Shown piece by piece: positions 1 through 6,189 of a DNA stretch of 6,189 nucleotides (the first letter of the stretch is position 1; every line of letters starts with the position of its first letter). Below the pieces are notes generated by a model, which was not told the DNA's origin, made no database searches, and was given only the letters and a program-made list of their open reading frames with translations. The DNA comes from Candidatus Woesearchaeota archaeon (lineage in GTDB: Archaea > Nanobdellota > Nanobdellia > Woesearchaeales > GW2011-AR4). The stretch covers positions 1-6,189 of the forward strand of contig JACPMU010000006.1 of the NCBI GenBank assembly GCA_016185865.1, given 5' to 3'. The position numbers were made by a program, and so were the translations under genes.

Positions 1-1368
1 AAATTAAGGCCAAAAGGCGACATCATAGAAAGCGCTGGCTTCACTTCAGGGCCTGTTTCTTTCATGAAAATATTTGATGCTGCAACAGAGCAGATCAAGC
101 TTGGAGGAACCCTAAGGGGGGCCAACATGGGCATTCTGAATGCCGAGCATCCTGACATCGAGGATTTTATAACAGTCAAAAGCAAGGAAAATGTGCTGAC
201 AAACTTCAATGTGTCAGTTGCGATAACTGACAAGTTTATAGATGCTGTAAAGAAGGATAAGAAATACAACCTGGTGAATCCAAGGACAAAAAAAATTTCA
301 AAGAAAGAGAATGCAAGAAGAATTTTCAGGCTGATATGCGAGCAGGCATGGCTGAATGGGGACCCTGGAGTCATATTCATCGACAGGCTCAATGAATTTA
401 ATCCAACCCCAAGGCTTGGAAAAATTGAATCAACAGACAGCTGCGGAGAGCAGCCATTGCTGCCTTATGAAGCCTGCAATTTGGGAAGCATTAATTTGTC
501 CAATTTTGCTTACAACAAAAAAATTGATTATGAAAGATTAAAAAAAACAATACATTCTGCAGTGCATTTTCTTGACAATGTGATTGACATGTGTGAATAT
601 CCATTAAAAGAGAACAGAAAAATTGTTGAGAAAAACAGGAAGATTGGGCTTGGAGTGATGGGCTTTGCAGACATGCTTATTAAACTGTGGATTGCTTACG
701 ATTCCGAAGAAGGAATAGAAAAAGCAGAGGAGGTTATGAAATTCATTTCAAAAGAGGCAGGTGCTGCATCAATGGAACTGGCCGATAAACGGGGCCCTTT
801 TCCGGAATGGAAGAACAGCACCTACAATAAAAAATTAAAATTAAGGAATGCAACCAGCACAACAATAGCCCCAACAGGCACTATAAGCATAATTGCCGAT
901 GTATCAAGCGGCATTGAGCCGCTGTTTGCACTAAGCTACGCAAGAAAAACTGCAGAGGGCAAAACATTGACATATTTTGATAAGAATCTGAGGAAGACAT
1001 TGATTGAAAATAGAATTTATAATGATGGAATCATTGAAAAAATAAACAAGGAAGGCTCAATCAAAAACATCAGTGAAATTCCGAAAAAAATCAGAAGAAT
1101 ATTTGTTGTTGGAAGCGACATAGAAGCTGAATGGCATGTAAAAATGCAGGCTGCCTTCCAGAAACATGTTGACAACGGAATTTCAAAAACAGTCACACTG
1201 CCGAAAGATGCAACTGTTGAGGATGTGGAGAAAATCTTTATGATGGCCCATGAGCTTGGATGCAAGGGAATTTCCGTATACCGCTACGGGAGCAGGGAAG
1301 GGCAGGTTATTTACTTAAGCTCAAAGAGGGACGAGCAGATTACTTTGAGCAATTTTCTGAGAAAATGA
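1..1368 (+). CDS. nrdJ: Class II (adenosylcobalamin-dependent) ribonucleoside-diphosphate/triphosphate reductase, C-terminal part
   Basis: Reduces ribonucleotides to deoxyribonucleotides in the cytoplasm, using a thiyl radical generated from adenosylcobalamin. The frame is open from base 1 with no start, so the N-terminal part (including the first redox cysteine region) lies upstream; 455 residues are visible. Recognisable blocks are SGPVSF (46-63), GANMGIL near 118, the radical-cysteine loop DSCGEQPLLPYEACNLGS (436-489) with the thiyl Cys codon at 442-444 and the second redox Cys in YEACN, GLGVMGFAD near 649, the phosphate-binding PTGTIS (871-888), EWHVKMQAAFQ near 1129, and the family C-terminal block CKGISVYRYGSREGQV (from 1261). 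No intein interrupts the visible part. Oddities: the usual Asn two residues before the radical Cys is Asp, and the tail ends without the redox Cys pair common in this family. The stop overlaps the next gene's ATG (ATGA, 1365-1368), suggesting translational coupling. The family call is firm; class II over class I rests on the overall motif set. Confidence 0.94.
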   Translation, partial: KLRPKGDIIESAGFTSGPVSFMKIFDAATEQIKLGGTLRGANMGILNAEHPDIEDFITVKSKENVLTNFNVSVAITDKFIDAVKKDKKYNLVNPRTKKISKKENARRIFRLICEQAWLNGDPGVIFIDRLNEFNPTPRLGKIESTDSCGEQPLLPYEACNLGSINLSNFAYNKKIDYERLKKTIHSAVHFLDNVIDMCEYPLKENRKIVEKNRKIGLGVMGFADMLIKLWIAYDSEEGIEKAEEVMKFISKEAGAASMELADKRGPFPEWKNSTYNKKLKLRNATSTTIAPTGTISIIADVSSGIEPLFALSYARKTAEGKTLTYFDKNLRKTLIENRIYNDGIIEKINKEGSIKNISEIPKKIRRIFVVGSDIEAEWHVKMQAAFQKHVDNGISKTVTLPKDATVEDVEKIFMMAHELGCKGISVYRYGSREGQVIYLSSKRDEQITLSNFLRK

Positions 1369-1922
1369 ACTTCTTCATCATCCATGGTGTCTATGCAAAC
1401 CCAGATGCTAACTGGTTCCCATGGCTTAAGAAAGAGATTGAAGGCAAAGGATACAATGTTATTATTCCGCATTTTCCAACGCCACTTGACCAGTCGCTTG
1501 AAAGCTGGTTAAGGACAATCTCTCATTATGAGCAAAAAATAAATGAAGAGACTGTATTGATAGGCCATAGCTTGGGGGCAGCATTTATTCTGAACTATTT
1601 GGAGCAAGCAGATAAAAAAATCAAAGCAGCAATTCTGGTTGCAGGCTTTTTCAAGCCGATAGGCAGCGAGTATGATAAATTAAATGAAACTTTTATCAAT
1701 AAGAATTTTGACTGGAAAAAAATTAAAAATAATTGTAAAAATTTCTTTGTTATTGGCTCTGATAATGATGAATATATACCTATAGGAATAACTAAGGAGT
1801 TATCTCAAAATCTTGGTGCTGAATTAAAAATTATTCATAATGGCGGTCACTTGAACAAAAACTCAGGCTATGACAAGTTTCCTGAACTGCTTGATTTGGT
1901 TTTAAAAATCAACAACGCTTAA
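1365..1922 (+). CDS. RBBP9/YdeN-family alpha/beta serine hydrolase
   Basis: A small single-domain cytoplasmic alpha/beta hydrolase of 185 residues, close to the usual RBBP9/YdeN size. The N-terminus FIIHGVYANPDANWFPWL is the family's first strand with its oxyanion-loop HG. The nucleophile elbow is GHSLGA with Ser69, the acid is Asp135 in GSDNDEYIP, and the base is His162 in GGHLN, followed by the family's GY..FPELL signature. The triad is complete, so it is probably an active esterase or peptidase-like hydrolase; the substrate cannot be told. I chose the ATG at 1365 because the conserved fold begins there and it forms an ATGA overlap with the nrdJ stop. An in-frame ATG at 1260 would add 35 residues that are only an out-of-frame reading of conserved nrdJ codons. 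Coupling to nrdJ is positional and does not by itself imply a role in nucleotide metabolism. Confidence 0.88.
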   Translation: MNFFIIHGVYANPDANWFPWLKKEIEGKGYNVIIPHFPTPLDQSLESWLRTISHYEQKINEETVLIGHSLGAAFILNYLEQADKKIKAAILVAGFFKPIGSEYDKLNETFINKNFDWKKIKNNCKNFFVIGSDNDEYIPIGITKELSQNLGAELKIIHNGGHLNKNSGYDKFPELLDLVLKINNA

Positions 1923-1927
1923 AAATA
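1919..1927 (+). promoter_or_regulatory. Possible archaeal TATA box for the MFS gene
   Basis: The bases TTAAAAATA are centred about 26 bases upstream of the ATG at 1949, which is the expected spacing for a leaderless archaeal transcript. The 26-base gap here is the widest in the plus-strand run, so an internal promoter is plausible. There is no convincing purine-rich BRE, and the AT-rich background makes such matches frequent by chance. Confidence 0.22.
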
Positions 1928-1948
1928 CATTAAAATTCTTAACTTATT

Positions 1949-3109
1949 ATGGAAAAGCGGATTTTCACGGTTTTGTTCATTGCGGTGTTTGCAACAATGC
2001 TCGGCGCAGGCATAATAGAGCCTTTTATGGCAATCTATGCAAAAGATCTTGGTGCAAACGGCTTGATGATAGGCTTGATATTTGGCTCATTTACCTTGTC
2101 AAGAGCTGTATTCACTCCTTTAATTGGAAGAATATCGGATTTCAAGGGGAGAAAAAACCTTTTGCTTGTTGGGTTAACTGGCTATACACTACTTTCATTT
2201 TTTTATGTTGTTGCAACAAGCACAACATCATTGGTAATTGTGAGGATTTTTCATGGATTGGCATCTGCAATGGTCTTGCCGATTTCAATGGCCTACATTG
2301 GCGACATTGCGCCGAAAAACCAGGAAGGCAAGTACCTTGGGACTTTCACAATAGCTTTTTTCATGGGGCTTGCTTTTGGTCCGATTATCGGAGGGGCGCT
2401 GCACGACATCTGGCACATGAATGCGGCATTCTATGCAATGGGCGCAATAAGCTTTCTGTCGCTTCTTCTGCTCATATTCATGCTGCCTGAGATTAATGCC
2501 CACAAAAATGTAAGGCCGTCCCCGTTTAAAACAATATTAAAGGACAAGGCAATGCAGGCAATGCTTGTTTTCAGGGTTATGAATGCCTATGGAATAGCTG
2601 CATTGATGGGGTTCCTTCCGCTTATTGCCGAAAGAATAAATGTGACTGTTTTCCAGATTGGGTTTGTAGTGAGCGCAAATTTATTGGCTTCTTCTTTATT
2701 CCAGAGGTATTTCGGAATAGTAGCCGATAAAAGCGATAAGGTTGCTATGATGATTGCAGGAAGCATCATGATGCTCATTGCCCTTGCGTTAATGCCTTTG
2801 TCAACGGGCTTTTATACATTGCTGCTGTTTAATGTATTAATGGGCTTGGGCTCAGCCATTTCGATACCTGCAGGAAGCGCGATAACAGCGCAGCTTGGCA
2901 AAAAGCTGGGCATGGGCTCTGTGATGGGCTTGTTCAACACAGCATTCGGATTTGGAGGCGGAGTTGGCCCAATAGTTGCAGGTATTATAATGCTTGCAAC
3001 AAATTTAGCGTTTGTTTTTGTTTCGTCCGCATTAATTGTCCTGGCTGGAACAATTGTTTTTTATTATCTGATGAAGAACAATGCAGATTACAATAAATTA
3101 ACAATTTAA
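1949..3109 (+). CDS. Major facilitator superfamily transporter, drug:H+ antiporter (DHA1)-like
   Basis: An inner (cytoplasmic) membrane secondary transporter of 386 residues, the normal length for a 12-helix MFS protein. Motif A, GRISDFKGRK, lies in the loop after helix 2 (residues 60-69), and a degenerate second copy, GIVADKSDK, lies at the matching place in the second half (256-264). Arg99 in VRIFHGLASA corresponds to motif B, and GLAFGPIIGG (140-149) is an antiporter-type motif C with an echo in GFGGGVGPIVAG near 334-345. These motifs favour proton-coupled export, as in drug or metabolite efflux; the substrate cannot be assigned from sequence. Helix 1 carries Glu24 within GAGIIEPFMAIYA, a polar residue common in this group. 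The start is the first ATG after the preceding stop, and the conserved first helix follows directly. The next gene begins one base after its stop, so the two are very likely co-transcribed. Confidence 0.92.
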   Translation: MEKRIFTVLFIAVFATMLGAGIIEPFMAIYAKDLGANGLMIGLIFGSFTLSRAVFTPLIGRISDFKGRKNLLLVGLTGYTLLSFFYVVATSTTSLVIVRIFHGLASAMVLPISMAYIGDIAPKNQEGKYLGTFTIAFFMGLAFGPIIGGALHDIWHMNAAFYAMGAISFLSLLLLIFMLPEINAHKNVRPSPFKTILKDKAMQAMLVFRVMNAYGIAALMGFLPLIAERINVTVFQIGFVVSANLLASSLFQRYFGIVADKSDKVAMMIAGSIMMLIALALMPLSTGFYTLLLFNVLMGLGSAISIPAGSAITAQLGKKLGMGSVMGLFNTAFGFGGGVGPIVAGIIMLATNLAFVFVSSALIVLAGTIVFYYLMKNNADYNKLTI

Positions 3110-3110
3110 A

Positions 3111-3641
3111 ATGGACATATTTGCACATGGATTATGGAGCTATGCCATCTTTCACAGGAAAAAATATGTATGGCTTGCAACATTTTTTGGTTTGCTTCCG
3201 GATTTTCTGTCATTTGGGATTATTTTTGTAATGAATTTATTCAACGGAAATTTACAAAGAGGTCCACCATCAATAAATTCACTTCCAGAATGGCTTTTTG
3301 CTGCATATAACATGACGCACAGCCTTATCATATTTCTTTTTGCATTTATTCTGATTTATGCTTTCACAAAAAAATGGTTTTGGCCATTTGCAGCATGGGG
3401 AATTCATATACTCATAGACATACCAACCCATTCATTTAGATATTTCCCAACTCCATTTTTATGGCCCTTGTCTGATTACAAGTTTAATGGAACAAGCTGG
3501 TCAACGCCTTGGTTTATGGTTGTTAATTATTCTGCTTTGATGATAGTTTTTATCATGATAGCGCATTATAGAGCTAAACAGAAGAAACTTACAACAAAAT
3601 TTAAAAAACAACAAAGAATACTTGGTTTATGGGGAATATAG
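3111..3641 (+). CDS. YdjM/DUF457-like membrane protein, putative metal-dependent hydrolase
   Basis: A 176-residue membrane protein with about four hydrophobic segments (roughly residues 18-43, 63-85, 90-105 and 134-152) and a basic C-terminal tail (residues 154-169, many Lys/Arg). Polar residues sit in a pattern resembling YdjM-type membrane-bound metal-dependent hydrolases: AHGLW near the start (His6), LLPDFLSFG (Asp31), NMTHS (His70) and HILIDIPTH (His99, Asp103, His107). These could form a metal site at the membrane face. The reaction is unknown, and the hydrolase name for this family is itself largely predictive. The start at 3111 is one base after the MFS stop, and the first motif begins at residue 5, supporting that start. 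Its last 13 bases overlap the start of the Ogg2 gene. A link to lipid or envelope metabolism would be a guess. Confidence 0.72.
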   Translation: MDIFAHGLWSYAIFHRKKYVWLATFFGLLPDFLSFGIIFVMNLFNGNLQRGPPSINSLPEWLFAAYNMTHSLIIFLFAFILIYAFTKKWFWPFAAWGIHILIDIPTHSFRYFPTPFLWPLSDYKFNGTSWSTPWFMVVNYSALMIVFIMIAHYRAKQKKLTTKFKKQQRILGLWGI

Positions 3642-4327
3642 AAGAATTAAAGGGAGAGTACGACAATAAAAAAACCAGAATAAATGAAAGGCTAAGCCAG
3701 TTTGAAATATTCTTCAATGAATCATACTCATGGTTTTACAGGAATGGTGAGTTAAGCTTACTGCCGGTTGAAGCAAAAGACGACCACAGGCTTTTTGAGG
3801 AGCTTGCTTTCTGCATCTTCACAGCCAACACAAGCGCTGAGATGGGTGCAAAGGCAGTAGATGCCGTAAGGAATGTCCTGATTAACGGAACAGCTGATGA
3901 CATGACAAGAAGGCTGGAGGGAATTTACAGATTTAACAATGTAAGACCAAAACACATCGTGCATACCCGAATATACCTGAAAAACTCGTTAAACTTTGAA
4001 TTAAAAAATAAAATAAAATCTTTCAAAAACAGAGATGAGCTAAGGGATTTCTTTGCCCTAAACAAAGATGTTAAAGGCCTGGGTTACAAGGAAGCATCTC
4101 ATTTTCTGAGAAACATCGGGTTTAAAGGATATGCTATCTTGGACAAGCATATAATAAACTCATTGCATGAATTTGGAGTTTTGAAAACAAATGAAAAGCC
4201 AAAAAATGCAAAAGCATATCTTGAGATAGAGCAAAAATTCAAGGATTTTTCAAAAGAAATTGGAATTGGTGTGGATGAATTAGATTTATTGCTGTGGAGC
4301 AGGAAGAACGGGAGGATTTTGAAGTAA
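3629..4327 (+). CDS. ogg: 8-oxoguanine DNA glycosylase/AP lyase, archaeal Ogg2 type
   Basis: A bifunctional base excision repair enzyme that removes 8-oxoguanine and cleaves the strand at the abasic site. The 232-residue protein belongs to the helix-hairpin-helix glycosylase superfamily and resembles the Methanocaldococcus jannaschii Ogg. The hairpin and active site read KGLGYKEASHFLRNIG then AILDKHI, giving catalytic Lys154 and Asp172; their 18-residue spacing equals that of the M. jannaschii pair as I remember it (Lys129/Asp147). The upstream block FEELAFCIFTANTSAEMGAKA (residues 56-76) is the family's N-terminal helix region. The protein ends in Lys232 within NGRILK; the C-terminal Lys of Ogg2 enzymes is known to help distinguish 8-oxoguanine from guanine, so the natural C-terminus appears intact. 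It is about 25 residues longer than the M. jannaschii protein, mainly at the N-terminus. The ATG at 3629 is the first in frame and overlaps the preceding gene by 13 bases. Confidence 0.93.
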   Translation: MGNIEELKGEYDNKKTRINERLSQFEIFFNESYSWFYRNGELSLLPVEAKDDHRLFEELAFCIFTANTSAEMGAKAVDAVRNVLINGTADDMTRRLEGIYRFNNVRPKHIVHTRIYLKNSLNFELKNKIKSFKNRDELRDFFALNKDVKGLGYKEASHFLRNIGFKGYAILDKHIINSLHEFGVLKTNEKPKNAKAYLEIEQKFKDFSKEIGIGVDELDLLLWSRKNGRILK

Positions 4328-4343
4328 TTTTTAAAATAAGACT

Positions 4344-4971
4344 ATGGATAATTTTAATTTATTATATGTATGCGAGGGAAATTCAACAAGAAGCCCTCCT
4401 ATGGAAATTGTAACAAAAGCAGAAGCCCAAAGAGCAGGCATAGCTAATTTAGTTGTACGATCAGCTGGCCTTGGTCAAGTGCGAATGGAAGATGGTACGC
4501 CCATGACCGGTATGGATTATGAGTCTTAGTTGGCATTAAGGCGCAATGGATACGAACATGATTATTATGGACACGCTGTCAGAATGATATGGACAAAATT
4601 AATGCCTGAACAGAATTTAGTTTTGTGCCCTGAGAATACTCAAGTAGATGCATTAAAACGTATGGCTAGAAGTTTAGATGATATTACAATGCCCCAATAT
4701 GGTATTTTTACAGATAAAAGACCCGCGTGAAAGAATGAAAAAAGTAAGATTTGACAAGATACTGGGTATGCAGAATGTAAGACTCATAGGAAATCCAACA
4801 GCATATTTATTTAGAAGACTTGCTTATAATCCAAGAACTGGAATAGTGAGCAACAGGGACGAGAAATTAATTATGAAAATCTATGACGATTTGATAGAAC
4901 AGATCAGAAAGTACTCAATTCTTGTTATAGAAAGGTTGTTAAGAGAAGGCAGAATTAGCAAAAAGAGTTAA
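4344..4971 (+). pseudogene. Low-molecular-weight protein tyrosine phosphatase-like gene, broken by a TAG and a frameshift
   Basis: Read through its lesions this would be a protein of about 208 residues of the low-molecular-weight phosphatase/arsenate reductase fold. The N-terminus LLYVCEGNSTRSP holds the C-x5-R-S phosphate loop (Cys10, Arg16, Ser17) and is followed by the family's VRSAGLG. After the in-frame TAG at 4527-4529 the same frame continues with LALRRNGYEHDYYGHAV and LVLCPENTQVDALKR, both matching the family pattern, until TGA at 4728-4730. The homologous reading then moves to frame 1, with KDPRER (from 4717) resembling the family's Asp-Pro general-acid loop, and runs to the TAA at 4969-4971. 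Removing one A from the run at 4716-4719 would join the frames as TDKDPRER. The TAG lies where the family often has Leu, so a TTG-to-TAG change is a simple origin. The extra C-terminal length (about 60 residues beyond a typical family member) is unexplained. Sequencing error is an alternative to true gene decay. Confidence 0.75.
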
Positions 4972-4973
4972 AA

Positions 4974-5642
4974 ATGCAAAATTTAGATATCAAAAATATC
5001 TCCAGAATAATCAAACTTCTAAAAAAAGAGGTCAAACAATTTGAAAATCCTATTGCAACAGAAATAGGGGAAAAAACACGAAGCCCTTTCATGGTATTGG
5101 TCTCATGCTTGTTGAGCCTGAGGACAATGGACAAGGTAACAGGCCCTGTTTCAAAAAAATTGTTTGAAATCGCAGACACTCCGGAAAAAATAGCAAAGAT
5201 GCCGTTAAAAAAACTGCAAAAAATCATAAAGCCAGTCAATTTTTACATAACAAAATCAAAAAGGATAAAAAATATTTCAAAAACATTGATAAAAGAATAT
5301 GGTGGAAAAGTCCCGTGCGATTTCAATGAACTGGTGAAGTTCAAGGGCGTTGGAAGGAAAACAGCCAATATTGTGATGACTTACGGATTTTTCAAAAAGG
5401 ATTACATTGCAGTTGACACGCATCTGCACAGAATCCCGAACAGGCTTGGATGGGTGAAAACAAAAAACCCGCATAAAACAGAAGAGGAATTAAAAAAAAT
5501 AGTCCCAAAAAAATACTGGCAGGACCTAAATGATATTTTTGTTGCCCACGGGCAGAATATTTGCGTGCCAATAAGCCCTTTTTGTTCCAAATGCTATATA
5601 AACAAATACTGCCCCAGGATTGGTGTTGCGAAAAGCCGCTAG
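4974..5642 (+). CDS. nth: Endonuclease III (oxidised-pyrimidine DNA glycosylase/AP lyase)
   Basis: A base excision repair enzyme removing oxidised pyrimidines and nicking at abasic sites, 222 residues long (E. coli Nth is about 211). The helix-hairpin-helix reads FKGVGRKTANIV with catalytic Lys129, and AVDTHLHRIPNRLGW supplies catalytic Asp148. The C-terminus has Cys197, Cys204, Cys207 and Cys213 with the canonical 6-2-5 spacing of the endonuclease III 4Fe-4S cluster. The damage-recognition segment CLLSLRTMDKVT follows the archaeal style, with Arg where E. coli has Gln in LLSAQATD. MutY is unlikely: there is no C-terminal NUDIX-like domain and the active-site pair is Lys plus Asp. The ATG at 4974 lies two bases after the stop of the broken phosphatase gene, so it probably depends on transcription from upstream. 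Its TAG stop overlaps the convergent ZIP gene's stop. Confidence 0.95.
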   Translation: MQNLDIKNISRIIKLLKKEVKQFENPIATEIGEKTRSPFMVLVSCLLSLRTMDKVTGPVSKKLFEIADTPEKIAKMPLKKLQKIIKPVNFYITKSKRIKNISKTLIKEYGGKVPCDFNELVKFKGVGRKTANIVMTYGFFKKDYIAVDTHLHRIPNRLGWVKTKNPHKTEEELKKIVPKKYWQDLNDIFVAHGQNICVPISPFCSKCYINKYCPRIGVAKSR

Positions 5643-6189
5643 CCAACAACCAAAAATCCAGTCATATACATTACTAATAATCCACTTAAAAATCCAAGAA
5701 CATTTGTAACTGTGAATATTGAAGTCCACTTGCCTTTTGCCATGTAATGCATTATATCATATGAAACATCAAAAATTGCGCCTGCCCCTATAGAGAGAAA
5801 CAGCACCGCTAAGGCAGGAGAGTATGCAAATCCGCCAATGACAGCGCCGATTATTGTAGGCGCTCCTGCCAATAATCCCATTATAACAAGATGAAAATAG
5901 AAATTTCCTACTTGCCTTACAAATCTGGTTAACGGAGCGACAATTGCAACACCTTCCGTCACATTGTGAACCATGAAGCCAATGACAAGCAGGCTTCCTA
6001 ATGCAACCTCTCCAACTGCGTATGCGCTTCCTATCGCAAGCCCTTCGCCCAGATTATGCAATCCTATCCCAAGTGCAATCAAATAACCAAAAATTAAAGC
6101 CTTAAAATGTTCGCCTTTAATTTGCCTGTGGTGCTCTGACTTGTAGCTTATGGCTGATAAAGTAAGGATGGACAAAGTAAATCCGATTA
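5639..6189 (-). CDS. ZIP-family divalent metal transporter, C-terminal part
   Basis: A membrane transporter that moves Zn2+, Fe2+ or similar divalent metals into the cytoplasm. The reading frame is open to the right edge, so the start and the first two or three helices lie outside the window; about 183 residues are visible (ZIP proteins are usually around 250). A TTG at 6175 could be read as a start but is simply an internal Leu, since coding-like sequence continues upstream of it. The transport-site motifs are GLHNLGEGLAIGSA and, one helix later, FMVHNVTEGVAI, corresponding to the paired HNxPEG motifs of helices 4 and 5, with Gly and Thr replacing the usual Pro. A short His-rich cytoplasmic loop (EHHRQIKGEH) precedes the first motif. 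About five hydrophobic segments follow from there, ending with LLVMYMTGFLVVG. Metal specificity cannot be told. It converges on nth with a 4-base overlap. Confidence 0.9.
   Translation of the reverse strand, partial: IGFTLSILTLSAISYKSEHHRQIKGEHFKALIFGYLIALGIGLHNLGEGLAIGSAYAVGEVALGSLLVIGFMVHNVTEGVAIVAPLTRFVRQVGNFYFHLVIMGLLAGAPTIIGAVIGGFAYSPALAVLFLSIGAGAIFDVSYDIMHYMAKGKWTSIFTVTNVLGFLSGLLVMYMTGFLVVG

Noticed and set aside
48..62. Short near-repeat GGCCTGTTTC shared with 5141-5152 in nth
   Set aside because: Both encode a Gly-Pro-Val-Ser stretch in unrelated proteins; ten or so matching bases in the same codons is chance.
1260..1364. In-frame upstream ATG that would extend the serine hydrolase by 35 residues
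   Set aside because: The extension overlaps conserved nrdJ codons in another frame, has no hydrolase-fold character, and the conserved fold begins exactly at the ATG of the ATGA overlap.
4328..4343. T-run and TTTTTAAAATA after ogg as a terminator or TATA box
   Set aside because: Only five T's, no hairpin, and as a TATA box it is too close to the ATG at 4344. AT-rich background explains it.
4527..4529. TAG read through as pyrrolysine
   Set aside because: The position matches a Leu in the family, pyrrolysine is not expected in this phosphatase, and read-through would still meet the TGA at 4728 and the frameshift. Two independent lesions fit decay or error better.
4678..4971. A separate intact gene of 97 codons in frame 1
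   Set aside because: Its first 13 or so codons are out-of-frame phosphatase sequence, while the rest continues the phosphatase from its Asp-Pro loop. It is the 3' part of the broken gene.
5392..5729. Several minus-strand open frames across the 3' end of nth
   Set aside because: They mirror nth coding sequence or run antisense into the ZIP gene in the wrong frame, and show no recognisable domain or motif.
6173..6175. TTG at 6175 as the true start of the ZIP gene
   Set aside because: The frame stays open to the window edge with hydrophobic, ZIP-like residues, and a start here would drop the first helices of the fold.

Overview
The window reads as a compact, AT-rich archaeal chromosome segment. 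Arg codons are mostly AGA/AGG, genes abut or overlap with almost no leader sequence, and clear Shine-Dalgarno sites are scarce. The archaeal-type Ogg2 glycosylase and a class II ribonucleotide reductase also point to Archaea. A small-genome lineage such as DPANN (Woesearchaeota/Pacearchaeota-like) would fit, but no marker here proves it.

Layout: positions 1-5642 form one continuous plus-strand run. It begins with the C-terminal 455 residues of an adenosylcobalamin-dependent ribonucleotide reductase (nrdJ, 5' end outside the window). Next come an RBBP9/YdeN-type serine hydrolase joined by an ATGA overlap, a 12-helix MFS exporter, a YdjM-like membrane protein with His/Asp metal-site motifs, an Ogg2-type 8-oxoguanine DNA glycosylase/lyase, a broken low-molecular-weight phosphatase-like gene (internal TAG plus a frameshift), and an endonuclease III with an intact 4Fe-4S motif. 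On the minus strand, a ZIP-family metal transporter enters from the right edge and ends tail-to-tail with endonuclease III; the two stop codons share one CTAG palindrome. There is no gene-free stretch over 30 bases, and I found no RNA gene, CRISPR array, insertion sequence or clear terminator.

How the genes fit together: the recognisable theme is DNA precursor supply (nrdJ) plus base excision repair of oxidised bases (Ogg2 for 8-oxoguanine, endonuclease III for oxidised pyrimidines). Both repair enzymes are helix-hairpin-helix glycosylase/lyases. The hydrolase, exporter and membrane protein have no evident link to that theme beyond tight spacing, which suggests shared transcription. I see no clearly new multi-gene system. 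The points most worth a second look are the broken phosphatase inside an otherwise intact run, and the unusual active-site loop and cysteine-free tail of the reductase.
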